From Enterobacter hormaechei ATCC 49162 (GTDB lineage: Bacteria > Pseudomonadota > Gammaproteobacteria > Enterobacterales > Enterobacteriaceae), in contig NZ_MKEQ01000002.1 of the NCBI RefSeq assembly GCF_001875655.1, positions 558,001 through 622,000 of the forward strand: 64,000 nucleotides of DNA. The letters are read 5' to 3'. The notes under the pieces were generated by a model, which saw only the letters and a list, made by a program, of their open reading frames with translations, made no database searches and was not told the origin of the DNA. The translations under genes were made by a program, and so were the position numbers. Positions 21,741 to 33,599 of this stretch are shown here, in pieces (the first letter of the stretch is position 1; every line of letters starts with the position of its first letter).

Positions 21741-23750
21741 TTAGTTTCCTTTCGCATCGGACAGGGTGCTCAGCACCGCTTCGCGGCTTAACAACGCAGG
21801 CAGCACGTGGCCCTGCGGTAATCCCGGTCCGTAGATCTGATTAAACGGCACGGCGGCGCTGCCGCGCGTGGTTAAAAACTGGCTGATGGTATCGGAGGGG
21901 CGACTCCAGTCGCCGCGCAGGGCGACCACGTCAGGGGCGGAGAGCGCATCCTGCACGTCGTCACGCAGCAGCACGTTGTATTTATTGGCTTTACAGGTCA
22001 CGCACCAGTCGGCGGTTACGTCGACGAACACTCGTTTGTTCTCCGCCAGCGCGCGGGTAATGGCCTGCTCGCTGAGCGGCTGCCAGTGAATACGATCGCG
22101 GCGGGAACTCTCGCCACCGGAGCCGGAAACAAACGAGACCGCCCCGGCTACCACGACAGCGAATGCTCCGGCGCGCAGGGCCGTTTGCCAGCGGTAGCGC
22201 CAGGCGGTGGCCAGCAGCAGCGCGAGGATTAGCAGTACGCCCAGCGTGATAACGGGCAGGCTGCCAATGTGCACCGTCAGCAGGCTGAGCAGCCACAGCG
22301 AGGAGCCAAGCATCATCAGCCCCAGCACCAGGCGCACAACGTTCATCCAGCGTCCCGGTCGCGGCAGCTTTCGGGCCAGCCCCGGCCAGGCCGCCACCAG
22401 CAGCCACGGCAGGCTCATGCCGATACCCATCGCCAGGAAGATCCCCCACAGCAGGGGAAGCGGCGCCGCCAGCGCGACCGAGACCGCCGTCCCCAGGAAT
22501 GGCGCGGTGCAGGGCGTCGCCAGCAGCGTGGCAAACGCGCCTTGCCAGAAATGGCCCGCCAGGCCGTTCCCCCCACGCGTGGCGAGGAAGGTGCTGGCGC
22601 CGGAAGGGAGGCGGATTTCAAATAACCCCAGCAGGCTGGCGCTGAAGAGCACCATCACCAGCGTCATCGCGCCAATAAACCACGGGTTCTGGAACTGGAT
22701 CCCCCAGCCAAGCGCCTGATTGCCTAAACGTAATACCGTCATCATCAGCGCCAGCGCGAGGAACGAGATGACTATCCCGGCGACCGACGCAAGAAACTGT
22801 CGACGTACCTGACCGCGCGCCTGTAGCCCGGTTTGCATCAGCGTGCCCAGCTTCATGGCCAGCACGGGCAGTACGCAGGGCATGACGTTAAGGATCAGGC
22901 CGCCAGCCAGCGCCATCAGCAGCACCCAGCCTAACGAGAACGCGGGGGCGGCGCTGCCCGGCTGGATATCCACGCGGGACTCCTGCGCCTGACCGCTATC
23001 GGCCAGAACCAGCGACAGGGTTTTCCCGCTGAGGTTGGGCGCGGCTTCGCCCCAGCTGTCCGTCACGGGCACGGTGGCGACCAGTGAATCACCGCGTACG
23101 GCGAGGGTCGGCTTGCCGAAATCAACGTCGTCCATGCCGTCGATAAACAGCGACGGCGCCTGCCAGCCTGCGTCACGCTGTGCCGTCACGGTCAGCTTGC
23201 CGGGGGCATAGGTGGCGTTAAGCGTTGAGGTCAACCCGCCGCTGAGCGGAAGGGTGCCCATGGCCCGGCTGAAATCGTAATCAAAACCGGCGCCAGCGGA
23301 TGCGGTCAGGTTCAGCGAAAACGGGTAGTCGGTGAGAATACAGACGTTGCTACAGGTGGAGAGCGTCAGCACGCCGCTCAGGATCTTCGGAACGTCGCCC
23401 CGCAGGGTGATGGGAAAGCTGACATCGCCGTGATAGCCCTGCGTGGTGATGCCCGCGACGTCGAAGCGCTGCGGCACAGGCCAGCGCCAGTTTGCCTCGA
23501 CGGGCTGATGCCATTTAATCGCGGGTGCGACGCCGCCTTCGCCCGGCGAGCGCCAGTAGGTTTTCCAGCCTTTTTGCAGGGCGACGTCCAGCAGCAGGCG
23601 AGTTTCGCCGCTGCTCTCGGGTTGTGCACGCAGCCTGACGCTGGCGTGTTGATTATCGGCGGCGCGCAGCCAGCCGCTGTCGGCAGCCTGGCTAAGGGGC
23701 AGCCATAGCCAAAGCAGGCAGACCAGCAGTCGCCTGAATACAGTAAACAT
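21741..23750 (-). CDS. scsB: ScsB, DsbD-like transmembrane electron transporter
   Basis: A 669-residue inner-membrane protein. It has a signal peptide (about residues 1-22), an N-terminal periplasmic beta domain with CSNVC (about residue 135), about eight membrane helices with CVLPVLAMK and CTAPFLGT cysteine-bearing segments, and a C-terminal thioredoxin domain with CVTC in DVTADWCVTCKANK. It carries electrons from cytosolic thioredoxin to periplasmic ScsC. It is the second gene of scsABCD. Confidence 0.94.
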   Translation of the reverse strand: MFTVFRRLLVCLLWLWLPLSQAADSGWLRAADNQHASVRLRAQPESSGETRLLLDVALQKGWKTYWRSPGEGGVAPAIKWHQPVEANWRWPVPQRFDVAGITTQGYHGDVSFPITLRGDVPKILSGVLTLSTCSNVCILTDYPFSLNLTASAGAGFDYDFSRAMGTLPLSGGLTSTLNATYAPGKLTVTAQRDAGWQAPSLFIDGMDDVDFGKPTLAVRGDSLVATVPVTDSWGEAAPNLSGKTLSLVLADSGQAQESRVDIQPGSAAPAFSLGWVLLMALAGGLILNVMPCVLPVLAMKLGTLMQTGLQARGQVRRQFLASVAGIVISFLALALMMTVLRLGNQALGWGIQFQNPWFIGAMTLVMVLFSASLLGLFEIRLPSGASTFLATRGGNGLAGHFWQGAFATLLATPCTAPFLGTAVSVALAAPLPLLWGIFLAMGIGMSLPWLLVAAWPGLARKLPRPGRWMNVVRLVLGLMMLGSSLWLLSLLTVHIGSLPVITLGVLLILALLLATAWRYRWQTALRAGAFAVVVAGAVSFVSGSGGESSRRDRIHWQPLSEQAITRALAENKRVFVDVTADWCVTCKANKYNVLLRDDVQDALSAPDVVALRGDWSRPSDTISQFLTTRGSAAVPFNQIYGPGLPQGHVLPALLSREAVLSTLSDAKGN

Positions 23751-23798
23751 AAATTTTCTCCGTAAATGATGAATTAACCTGAAGTGACAGGCGAAGGC

Positions 23799-24158
23799 TC
23801 ATTCACGGAAGACGCATAATCGCAGATGTACCCGTAACCGGGGCGGGGATATAACGCGGGGAGGCCACTGACGCTCGCGGCGCGGCGGACAGGCTGCCAG
23901 CAACGCCAGCAGCAGGGTGACGGCAATCAGGGCGCCTTCAAACAAAACAGGCGGGACCGACATCAGCGACTTGGCGCTTAGCTCACACGGGGTTACCGGG
24001 GCGTCGGCACTCTCCTGACCCTGCTGGACAGACTGGCTTGCGGCGGTGACGTTCATGACAAGCGCGTGCATCCCGGCCATCCGCTGGGCGGTGCATATCA
24101 GCACCACCAGGCAGGCCAGGGCTACAAGCAGGATAGCGTTGCGTTGTCGCTTGATCAT
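23799..24158 (-). CDS. scsA: ScsA, DUF2946-type membrane protein
   Basis: A 119-residue protein with an N-terminal hydrophobic segment (about residues 8-28) and a second hydrophobic stretch (about 75-92). Length and position first in the scs operon match Salmonella ScsA; its molecular role is unknown. It has an Arg-rich C-terminus and lies 48 bases before scsB. Confidence 0.82.
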   Translation of the reverse strand: MIKRQRNAILLVALACLVVLICTAQRMAGMHALVMNVTAASQSVQQGQESADAPVTPCELSAKSLMSVPPVLFEGALIAVTLLLALLAACPPRRERQWPPRVISPPRLRVHLRLCVFRE

Positions 24159-24282
24159 GTTTGCCTCAAATATTCAGGACGCCTATATTATCGGGCGAAC
24201 ATATTTTGGCAACGCAAAAGCTGTAAAGAAGTGTCTGGAAGATAAGCGGTTTGCCCTCTCCGCTTGCAGAGAGGGCGAGCCA

Positions 24283-25809
<1,527 letters not shown>

Positions 25810-25832
25810 TCACATCAAAAAAACAGGATGTT

Positions 25833-26564
25833 TTATTCTGTTAATTTCTTCGCCAGTTTCCGGCCTAATGATTCCAGAATATAGATGACGGGAATTTGCG
25901 TGGTGATATCGTATACGCCGCCAATGCGCGTTTGCGGGACATGCCAGGAGAGGTTAAAGTCTGCGAGCTTCGCGAGACGCGAATGTTCGTGGCTGGTGAT
26001 GGAGAGCACCTTGCAGTGGTGCAGGCTGAACTGGCTGGCGAAGCGCAGGATCTCTTCGGTTTCACCGGAGACGGAGAGGACAATGGCCAGCGCATTTTTA
26101 GCCATATCATTCGTGACCGGGAAATAAGGGTCGTCGATATGGTTGCTGAACTTTCCGATATTTGAAAAGAAACGTGCGCCATATTTTGCCAGCGATCCGG
26201 AGGTGCCCGCACCGACAAAAATAATTCGTTCAGAAGATAAAATAATATCGACGGCTTTATCTAATAGCGCATCGAACTCTTCGTTATTTACGCTTTTGAA
26301 GAAGCTGATAATTTCACTGGCGCCAAAATTCGCCTGCTGCGGCTCGTTTTGTTCCAGATAGAGTTTAAAGCGCACCCGAAATTCCGAGTAGCCTTCGCAG
26401 TTGAGCTTACGGCAGAAGCGCAGGATAGTGGTGGTAGAGACCCCCGCCGCATCCGCCAGTTCGCGGATGGTCATGTACATCACTTTGTCGCGGTTCTTAA
26501 TGACATAGTTATAGACCATCATTTCCAGATTGTTGAGGCTGGCAATGGCGGAATGGCTGAACAT
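25833..26564 (-). CDS. MurR/RpiR-family transcriptional regulator
   Basis: A 243-residue regulator with an N-terminal RpiR helix-turn-helix (about residues 20-60, with TIRELADAAGVSTTTILRFC) and a C-terminal SIS sugar-phosphate isomerase-like domain (IIFVGAGTSGSLAKYGARF, VLSVSGETEE). SIS domains of this family usually sense phosphosugars. The ATG at 26564 is used; a GTG at 26570 is possible. It lies 116 bases upstream of bglA on the same strand, so control of bglA by a phosphorylated beta-glucoside or its product is a reasonable inference. The specific name is not recognised. Confidence 0.88.
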   Translation of the reverse strand: MFSHSAIASLNNLEMMVYNYVIKNRDKVMYMTIRELADAAGVSTTTILRFCRKLNCEGYSEFRVRFKLYLEQNEPQQANFGASEIISFFKSVNNEEFDALLDKAVDIILSSERIIFVGAGTSGSLAKYGARFFSNIGKFSNHIDDPYFPVTNDMAKNALAIVLSVSGETEEILRFASQFSLHHCKVLSITSHEHSRLAKLADFNLSWHVPQTRIGGVYDITTQIPVIYILESLGRKLAKKLTE

Positions 26565-26803
26565 ACTCACAATGGCTAAACTCGCTGTCGGACACTATTC
26601 ATAAATCATACCATGTTGACGAAGGGCGGGAGACGGATTTATCTCCTTGATTACTCAGGTGTTAATGAAATTATTTACACCTGTGCGGTGGATTGTATCA
26701 ACAGTTATCTGATTTATAAGGATAAACCTTGAATGTGGATTTATTTTAGCTAACAGGTGTTCACTGGAATCATTCTCAGTTAGCATAGACTGGCGATGAA
26801 TAA

Positions 26804-27490
<687 letters not shown>

Positions 27491-27493
27491 TTT

Positions 27494-27568
27494 GTTGTCG
27501 GGTGGCGGCTTCGGCTTACCCGACCTGCGGGATCTGTAGGCCCGGTAAGCGCAGCGCCACCGGGCGAT
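27494..27568. repeat. Pair of REP-like palindromes between yqfA and ygfZ
   Basis: The first unit TTGTCGGGTGGCGGCTTCGG...TTACCCGACCTG (about 27494-27525) and the second GTAGGCCCGGTAAGCGCAGC...GCCACCGGGC (about 27536-27566) lie in opposite orientations between convergent genes, so they may terminate both. Confidence 0.75.
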
Positions 27569-27574
27569 ACAGCA

Positions 27575-28555
27575 TCAATCTTCCAGAGAATACGGCAGCG
27601 GCTCAATGCTGAGCGTGTTTGCATCATCCCGCACGCGGAACACGCTGTCGGGCTCCATGTCATTATTCATGACAACCTGCACCAGCAGACGGCCATCATC
27701 GAGCTGGACGGCGGCTAACACGGTGCCGGTACGGCGCCAGTTTTCGCCCATCTTCATCTCAAGATCTTCACCCGCTTCCGGCACGCGGCTGGCGTGACCT
27801 GCCAGCGTCCACAGGGCGCGTTTGTTCGCGCCGCGGAATTTCGCCCGCGCCACCATCTCCTGACCGGTGTAGCAGCCTTTCTTAAAGCTGATGCCGCCCA
27901 GCGCCTGGATGTTTGTCGCCTGCGGAATAAACTGCGCGCTGTTTGCCGCGTCAATGACCGGCAGGCCCGCTTCAATGTTCAGCGCCAGCCACTGCTGGCT
28001 GTTGTTGAGCTGTGCTTCACCGCGCAGGGCGTCGGTGACGCGTTCCGCCGTGGCCACGTCGGTTACCAGCAGGAAGCGTTCCGCCGGATGTTCGAACCAC
28101 AGAATGGAAGTTGCGCCCTCGCTGACCAGCTGTTTTTCGGCATCCGGTAGCTCGGCAAACAGGTTTTTCAGCGCTGCACGCGCCTGGAAACCCGCAACCC
28201 CCAGCAGAACGTGTTCATCGTCCGGGGTGATGGTGACTTTAGAAAAGACCGCGTATTTTTTCAGCTCTTTAAGCTGGGCGTCACGCAGGCTGCGGCGCTC
28301 AATAAAGGCGAATCCGTCCTGACGGCGGAACAGACGCAGGTTGCTCCACATTTTGCCTTTTGGATCGCAATGCGCGGCCAGCAGATGCTGGTGCTCCGTC
28401 AACTGCGCCACGTCCGCCGTGACCTGGCCTTGCAGGTATTTTTCGCTGTCCGCACCGGTCAGTGTCGCCAGTGCCCAGTCATCAAGAGTAATCAGCGTCA
28501 GCGGCAGACGCGCAGAGGCGGCGGGCTGGCGAGGAGAAAATGGTGTAAATGCCAT
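27575..28555 (-). CDS. ygfZ: tRNA-modifying/Fe-S protein YgfZ
   Basis: Folate-binding protein (326 residues) related to GcvT that supports Fe-S enzymes such as the radical-SAM tRNA thiotransferase MiaB. The family motif with the essential cysteine is visible as [13 protein letters not shown] (about residues 225-237). The N-terminus [10 protein letters not shown] is as in E. coli. It is divergent from sdhE. Confidence 0.96.
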   Translation of the reverse strand: MAFTPFSPRQPAASARLPLTLITLDDWALATLTGADSEKYLQGQVTADVAQLTEHQHLLAAHCDPKGKMWSNLRLFRRQDGFAFIERRSLRDAQLKELKKYAVFSKVTITPDDEHVLLGVAGFQARAALKNLFAELPDAEKQLVSEGATSILWFEHPAERFLLVTDVATAERVTDALRGEAQLNNSQQWLALNIEAGLPVIDAANSAQFIPQATNIQALGGISFKKGCYTGQEMVARAKFRGANKRALWTLAGHASRVPEAGEDLEMKMGENWRRTGTVLAAVQLDDGRLLVQVVMNNDMEPDSVFRVRDDANTLSIEPLPYSLED

Positions 28556-28849
28556 AGTGATGTCCTGAATTGCTTAACGCTTTGATAATACCTAATGGTA
28601 AAAGAGACTGTATTCAATGCAAGCGCTTTCAGCAGGCCATTCGTGCCATTACGCGGTTATGCGTGGCGCTACGCAAAATAGTGTAATCCGCTGTCTTTAT
28701 AAGGATTATTCAGGAAGCCTGCTCGAGGTTCGCAATATTCCAGTAAAGAAACGGTCAAAAACACGTTACACTAGCAGGTGTTCCCGGAGAGCAATAATGA
28801 ATACCGAACGGGATACCGACTGTGCCAAACGTAATGCAGGAAACAGAAC

Positions 28850-29116
28850 ATGGATATTAACAACAAGGCCCGTATTCACTGGGCGTGCCGTCGCGGCATG
28901 CGTGAGCTTGATATCTCCATCATGCCTTTCTTCGAGTATGAGTACGACAGCTTAAGCGATGACGATAAGCGCCTGTTTGTCCGTCTGCTTGAGTCTGACG
29001 ATCCGGATTTATTCAACTGGCTGATGAATCACGGCAAGCCCGCCGACACCGAGTTGCAACGGATGGTGCAATTAATTCAAACACGGAATCAGGAACGTGG
29101 TCCTGTGGCAATCTGA
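28850..29116 (+). CDS. sdhE: FAD assembly factor SdhE
   Basis: Small helical protein (88 residues, as in E. coli) promoting covalent flavinylation of succinate dehydrogenase and fumarate reductase. The signature RGMRELDI with the conserved RGxxE is at about residues 15-22. It was formerly described as the antitoxin CptB. It overlaps cptA by 20 bases. Confidence 0.96.
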   Translation: MDINNKARIHWACRRGMRELDISIMPFFEYEYDSLSDDDKRLFVRLLESDDPDLFNWLMNHGKPADTELQRMVQLIQTRNQERGPVAI

Positions 29117-29507
29117 TCTTCGCGTCTCGTGGCGCTCACAGTGGATGTCCTTACTGCTCCACGGTCTGGTCGCGGCATTGGTGTTACTGGTGCCGTGGCC
29201 ACTTAGCTATACCCCGCTGTGGTTGCTATTACTGTCGTTTGTGGTGTTTGACAGCGTGCGCAGCCAGCGTCGAATCAACGCCCGTCAGGGTGAAATTAAG
29301 CTGCTGATGGATTCTCGCCTGCGCTGGCAGGGAAAAGAGTGGGAGATGACAGGGACGCCGTGGATGCTTAACACGGGGATGATGCTACGGCTGCGACGGG
29401 TTGAGGACAATCGTCGCGAGCACCTGTGGCTGGCCGCAGACAGTATGGATCCCGCAGAGTGGCGTGATCTGCGCCGGTTGATTGTGCAACAGCCGACGCA
29501 GGAGTAA
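29097..29507 (+). CDS. cptA: Inner-membrane protein CptA (YgfX)
   Basis: A 136-residue protein with two close hydrophobic segments at about residues 17-55, the rest cytosolic. In E. coli YgfX was reported as a toxin affecting MreB and FtsZ, though its partnership with SdhE is disputed. The GTG start at 29097 lies inside the sdhE 3' end. It is convergent with fldB, with 1 base between the stops. Confidence 0.92.
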   Translation: MVLWQSDLRVSWRSQWMSLLLHGLVAALVLLVPWPLSYTPLWLLLLSFVVFDSVRSQRRINARQGEIKLLMDSRLRWQGKEWEMTGTPWMLNTGMMLRLRRVEDNRREHLWLAADSMDPAEWRDLRRLIVQQPTQE

Positions 29508-29508
29508 A

Positions 29509-30030
29509 TCAGCTGAACTGCTCGGCCATCTCACCCAGGATCTGCTCGCACCAGGTTTGCAGGCGCTCGTCGCTGAGATCGTACTGGTTGGTTTCATCCA
29601 GCGCGAGCCCGACAAACAGCTGACCGTCGGCGATAATCGGTTTCTGGCTGGTGAACTCATAGCCTTCTGTTGGCCAGTAGCCGATAAACGTCGCACCCTT
29701 TGGCGCCAGTTTGTCATGCAGCATGCCGAGTGCGTCAAGGAACCACTCCCCGTAGCCCAGCTGATCGCCCATGCCGTACATCGCAATGATTTTGCCGTCA
29801 AAATTGACTGAATCGAGCTGATCCCAGATGGCTTCCCAGTCTTCCTGTATCTCACCGAAGTCCCAGGTCGGGATACCGAGGATCAGCACATCGTACTGCT
29901 CCATCAGCGCCACCGCGTCATCTTTCAGGTTATGCAACGTCACCAGTTCCGGACCAATGATGTCGCGAATTTTCTCCGCCGCCATTTCGGTGTAGCAGGT
30001 GCTGGAACCATAGAACAGACCAATATTCAT
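29509..30030 (-). CDS. fldB: Flavodoxin FldB
   Basis: FMN-binding electron carrier (173 residues). The phosphate loop is GSSTCYTE at residues 8-15, with the isoalloxazine-flanking segments [10 protein letters not shown] and [14 protein letters not shown]. Identified as FldB rather than FldA by length, sequence and position next to xerD. In E. coli FldB belongs to the SoxRS response. Confidence 0.97.
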   Translation of the reverse strand: MNIGLFYGSSTCYTEMAAEKIRDIIGPELVTLHNLKDDAVALMEQYDVLILGIPTWDFGEIQEDWEAIWDQLDSVNFDGKIIAMYGMGDQLGYGEWFLDALGMLHDKLAPKGATFIGYWPTEGYEFTSQKPIIADGQLFVGLALDETNQYDLSDERLQTWCEQILGEMAEQFS

Positions 30031-30131
30031 CGCGTAACTATCTCAATTCTTGCTATGACTTTGCGCGTAGTGTACCAGAAACCGATGGCAATCAGGCATA
30101 ATGGCCAGATTGCAGAACCAAAGGGGCTGAT

Positions 30132-31028
30132 GTGGAAAAGGATCTCGCACTCATCGAACAGTTTCTCGACGCGCTGTGGCTGGAGAAAAACCTCGCTGAA
30201 AACACGCTTAGCGCCTATCGTCGGGATCTCACTCTGCTGGTGGAGTGGCTGGCGCACCGGGGGCTGACGCTCGAAAGCGCGCAAAGCGATGACCTGCAAG
30301 GGTTACTGGCTGAGCGGATGGAAGGAGGCTACAAAGCTACCAGCTCCGCGCGTCTGCTGAGCGCCATGCGCCGCCTGTTCCAGCATCTGTACCGCGAGAA
30401 GATCCGCGCGGATGATCCCAGCGCACTGCTGGCATCGCCGAAACTGCCTCAGCGGTTGCCAAAAGATCTCAGCGAAGCACAAGTTGAGAGATTATTACAG
30501 TCGCCCGCAGTTGACCTTCCGCTGGAGTTACGCGATAAAGCCATGCTTGAACTATTGTATGCCACGGGCTTGCGCGTTTCTGAGCTGGTTGGCCTGACGA
30601 TGAGCGACATTAGCCTGCGTCAGGGCGTGGTGCGCGTCATCGGTAAAGGGAACAAAGAACGGCTGGTGCCGCTGGGTGAAGAGGCGGTCTACTGGCTGGA
30701 GACGTATCTCGAACACGGGCGTCCGTGGCTGCTGAACGGTGTCTCTATAGATGTCTTGTTCCCGAGCCAGCGTGCACAGCAGATGACGCGACAAACGTTC
30801 TGGCATCGCATTAAACATTACGCCACACTGGCGGGTATTGACAGTGAGAAGCTGTCGCCGCACGTTTTGCGTCACGCCTTCGCGACGCATCTGTTAAACC
30901 ACGGCGCTGATTTACGCGTGGTCCAGATGCTGCTTGGACACAGCGATCTTTCAACGACGCAGATTTACACCCATGTCGCGACGGAACGCCTGCGGCAGCT
31001 ACACCAACAGCACCACCCTCGCGCGTGA
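30132..31028 (+). CDS. xerD: Tyrosine recombinase XerD
   Basis: Site-specific recombinase that acts with XerC at dif to resolve chromosome dimers at the FtsK septum. The 298-residue length equals E. coli. The catalytic set is visible: Arg in ATGLRVSEL (148), His and Arg in SPHVLRHAF (244, 247), His in LLGHSDLS (270) and nucleophile Tyr in TTQIYTHV (279). It starts with GTG. It leads the xerD-dsbC-recJ-prfB-lysS run. Confidence 0.98.
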   Translation: MEKDLALIEQFLDALWLEKNLAENTLSAYRRDLTLLVEWLAHRGLTLESAQSDDLQGLLAERMEGGYKATSSARLLSAMRRLFQHLYREKIRADDPSALLASPKLPQRLPKDLSEAQVERLLQSPAVDLPLELRDKAMLELLYATGLRVSELVGLTMSDISLRQGVVRVIGKGNKERLVPLGEEAVYWLETYLEHGRPWLLNGVSIDVLFPSQRAQQMTRQTFWHRIKHYATLAGIDSEKLSPHVLRHAFATHLLNHGADLRVVQMLLGHSDLSTTQIYTHVATERLRQLHQQHHPRA

Positions 31029-31056
31029 GTGCCGACGAATTGTTACAGGATCATAT

Positions 31057-31770
31057 ATGAAAAAGTCTTTAGCGCTGCTCACCCTGCTGGCAGCTTCGGT
31101 TTCCGGTTTTGCCCATGCGGACGATGCCGCCATTAAACAGTCTCTGACGAAACTCGGCGTCGCCAGCAGCGAGATCCAGCCAGCGCCGGTGGCTGGCATG
31201 AAAACCGTTTTAACCAACAGCGGCGTGCTGTACGTGACCGAAGACGGCAAGCACATCATTCAGGGACCCATGTACGACGTGAGCGGAGCGCAGCCGGTCA
31301 ACGTGACTAACCAGCTGCTGATGAAAAACCTGAACGCGCTCGAAAAAGAGATGATTGTTTACAAAGCGGCGCAGGAAAAACACGTTATTACCGTCTTCAC
31401 CGACATCACCTGCGGCTACTGCCACAAGCTGCATGAAGAGATGAAAGACTATAACGCGCTGGGCATTACCGTGCGTTATCTGGCCTTCCCTCGCGCCGGT
31501 GTGCAGAGCCAGCCTGAGCAGGATATGAAAGCGATCTGGTGTGCGAAAGACCGTAATAAGGCCTTTGATGACGCAATGAACGGCAAAGGCGTGAAGCCTG
31601 CGTCCTGCGATATCGACATCGCTAACCACTACGCGCTGGGCGTACAGTTTGGCGTGAGCGGTACGCCAGCCATTGTGCTGAGCAACGGCTACGTGGTGCC
31701 GGGCTATCAGGGTCCAAAAGAGATGAAAGCGTTCCTCGACGAGCACCAGAAACAGATGGGTGGTAAATAA
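31057..31770 (+). CDS. dsbC: Thiol:disulfide isomerase DsbC
   Basis: Periplasmic homodimeric disulfide isomerase, kept reduced by DsbD. From the ATG at 31057 it has 237 residues with signal peptide MKKSLALLTLLAASVSGFAHA. The active site CGYC lies in TDITCGYCHKLHEE, with the cis-proline in GVSGTPAIV. It starts 28 bases after xerD. Confidence 0.98.
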   Translation: MKKSLALLTLLAASVSGFAHADDAAIKQSLTKLGVASSEIQPAPVAGMKTVLTNSGVLYVTEDGKHIIQGPMYDVSGAQPVNVTNQLLMKNLNALEKEMIVYKAAQEKHVITVFTDITCGYCHKLHEEMKDYNALGITVRYLAFPRAGVQSQPEQDMKAIWCAKDRNKAFDDAMNGKGVKPASCDIDIANHYALGVQFGVSGTPAIVLSNGYVVPGYQGPKEMKAFLDEHQKQMGGK

Positions 31771-31775
31771 TTCGC

Positions 31776-33509
31776 GTGAAAGCTCCGATAAAACTGCGCC
31801 GCCGCGATGCGGGTGAAACCGCTGATTTACCAGACACGCTTCCGCTACTGTTAAAGCGGCTGTATGCCAGCCGTGGCGTGCGTACGGCAAGCGATCTTGA
31901 GCGCAGCGTCAAAGGCATGCTGCCCTGGCAAGCGCTGAGTGGCATCGAAAAAGCGACTGAAATGCTCTACGACGCGTTCCGTGAAGGGACGCGCATTGTG
32001 GTGGTGGGCGATTTCGATGCCGACGGCGCAACCAGTACCGCCCTGAGCGTGCTCAGTCTGCGTGCGCTGGGCTGCGATAACGTGGCTTACCTGGTGCCAA
32101 ACCGGTTCGAAGACGGCTACGGCCTCAGCCCGGAAGTGGTCGATCAGGCCCATGCCCGTGGCGCACAGATGATCATGACCGTGGATAACGGGATCTCTTC
32201 TCATGCGGGGGTCGATCATGCCCATGCGCTGGGGATCCCGGTACTGGTCACCGATCACCACCTGCCAGGAGAAACCCTGCCTGCCGCCGAAGCCATCATT
32301 AACCCGAACCTGCGCGACTGCGATTTCCCGTCGAAATCACTGGCCGGAGTAGGGGTGGCGTTTTATCTGATGCTGGCGTTGCGCACGTTGCTGCGTGATA
32401 AGGGCTGGTTCGAATCACGCGGGATTGCCGTGCCGAACCTGGCGGAATATCTCGATCTGGTGGCGCTGGGAACCGTGGCGGACGTGGTGCCGCTCGATAC
32501 CAATAACCGTATTCTCACCTGGCAGGGCTTAAGCCGCATTCGGGCAGGAAAATGCCGTCCGGGGATTAAGGCGCTGCTGGAGATCGCCAACCGCGATCCG
32601 CTGAAGCTCGCGGCAAGCGATTTAGGCTTTGCTCTCGGCCCGCGCCTGAACGCGGCGGGGCGGCTGGACGATATGTCGGTTGGCGTCGCGCTGCTGCTGT
32701 GCGACAACATCGGTGAAGCGCGCGTGCTGGCCAGTGAGCTGGACGCACTCAACCAGACCCGTAAAGAGATTGAGCAGGGCATGCAGGCCGAAGCGCTGAC
32801 CCTGTGCGAAAAGCTGGAGCGAAGCGGCGAAACGCTGCCGGGCGGGCTGGCGATGTATCACCCCGAATGGCACCAGGGCGTGGTGGGCATTCTGGCGTCG
32901 CGCATTAAAGAGCGTTTCCACCGTCCGGTCATTGCCTTTGCGCCCGCCGGAGACGGCACGCTGAAAGGCTCCGGTCGTTCGATTCAGGGGCTGCATATGC
33001 GCGATGCGCTGGAGCGTCTCGACACGCTTCATCCGAACCTGATGATTAAGTTCGGCGGCCACGCGATGGCGGCGGGCCTGTCGCTGGAAGAGGCGAAGTT
33101 CGATGAGTTTCAGCGTCTGTTTGGCGAACTGGTCACCGAGTGGATCGATCCGGCTCTGTTGCAGGGAGAAGTGGTTTCTGACGGCGAGCTTTCCCCGGCT
33201 GAAATGACCATGGATGTGGCGCAGATGCTGCGCGATGCTGGCCCCTGGGGGCAGATGTTCCCGGAGCCGCTTTTTGACGGACGTTTTCGCCTGTTGCAAC
33301 AGCGCATTGTGGGCGAGCGCCATCTCAAAGTGATGGTGGAACCGATCGGCGGCGGGCCGCTGCTCGACGGCATCGCCTTTAACGTTGATACCTCCATCTG
33401 GCCGGACAACGGCGTGCGCGAGGTTGAATTGGCCTACAAGCTGGATATTAACGAGTTCCGCGGTAACCGCTCCCTTCAGATCATCATCGACAATATCTGG
33501 CCAATTTAG
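31776..33509 (+). CDS. recJ: Single-stranded-DNA exonuclease RecJ
   Basis: 5'-3' ssDNA exonuclease of the RecF pathway and mismatch repair; a DHH phosphoesterase of 577 residues (equal to E. coli). Metal motifs visible are VVVGDFDADGATS (near residue 77), VTVDNGISS, VTDHHLPG (DHH) and LVALGTVADVVPL; the DHHA1 motif appears as KFGGHAMAAG. The start is GTG at 31776, 5 bases after dsbC. Confidence 0.98.
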   Translation: MKAPIKLRRRDAGETADLPDTLPLLLKRLYASRGVRTASDLERSVKGMLPWQALSGIEKATEMLYDAFREGTRIVVVGDFDADGATSTALSVLSLRALGCDNVAYLVPNRFEDGYGLSPEVVDQAHARGAQMIMTVDNGISSHAGVDHAHALGIPVLVTDHHLPGETLPAAEAIINPNLRDCDFPSKSLAGVGVAFYLMLALRTLLRDKGWFESRGIAVPNLAEYLDLVALGTVADVVPLDTNNRILTWQGLSRIRAGKCRPGIKALLEIANRDPLKLAASDLGFALGPRLNAAGRLDDMSVGVALLLCDNIGEARVLASELDALNQTRKEIEQGMQAEALTLCEKLERSGETLPGGLAMYHPEWHQGVVGILASRIKERFHRPVIAFAPAGDGTLKGSGRSIQGLHMRDALERLDTLHPNLMIKFGGHAMAAGLSLEEAKFDEFQRLFGELVTEWIDPALLQGEVVSDGELSPAEMTMDVAQMLRDAGPWGQMFPEPLFDGRFRLLQQRIVGERHLKVMVEPIGGGPLLDGIAFNVDTSIWPDNGVREVELAYKLDINEFRGNRSLQIIIDNIWPI

Positions 33510-33599
33510 CGTCAGTAATCTCTATAAAAAAGGGCGTGGATTCGGTACAATCCCGCTCTTATCACCGCATTTTGACAAGCTCATAAAAGAAAACAGACC

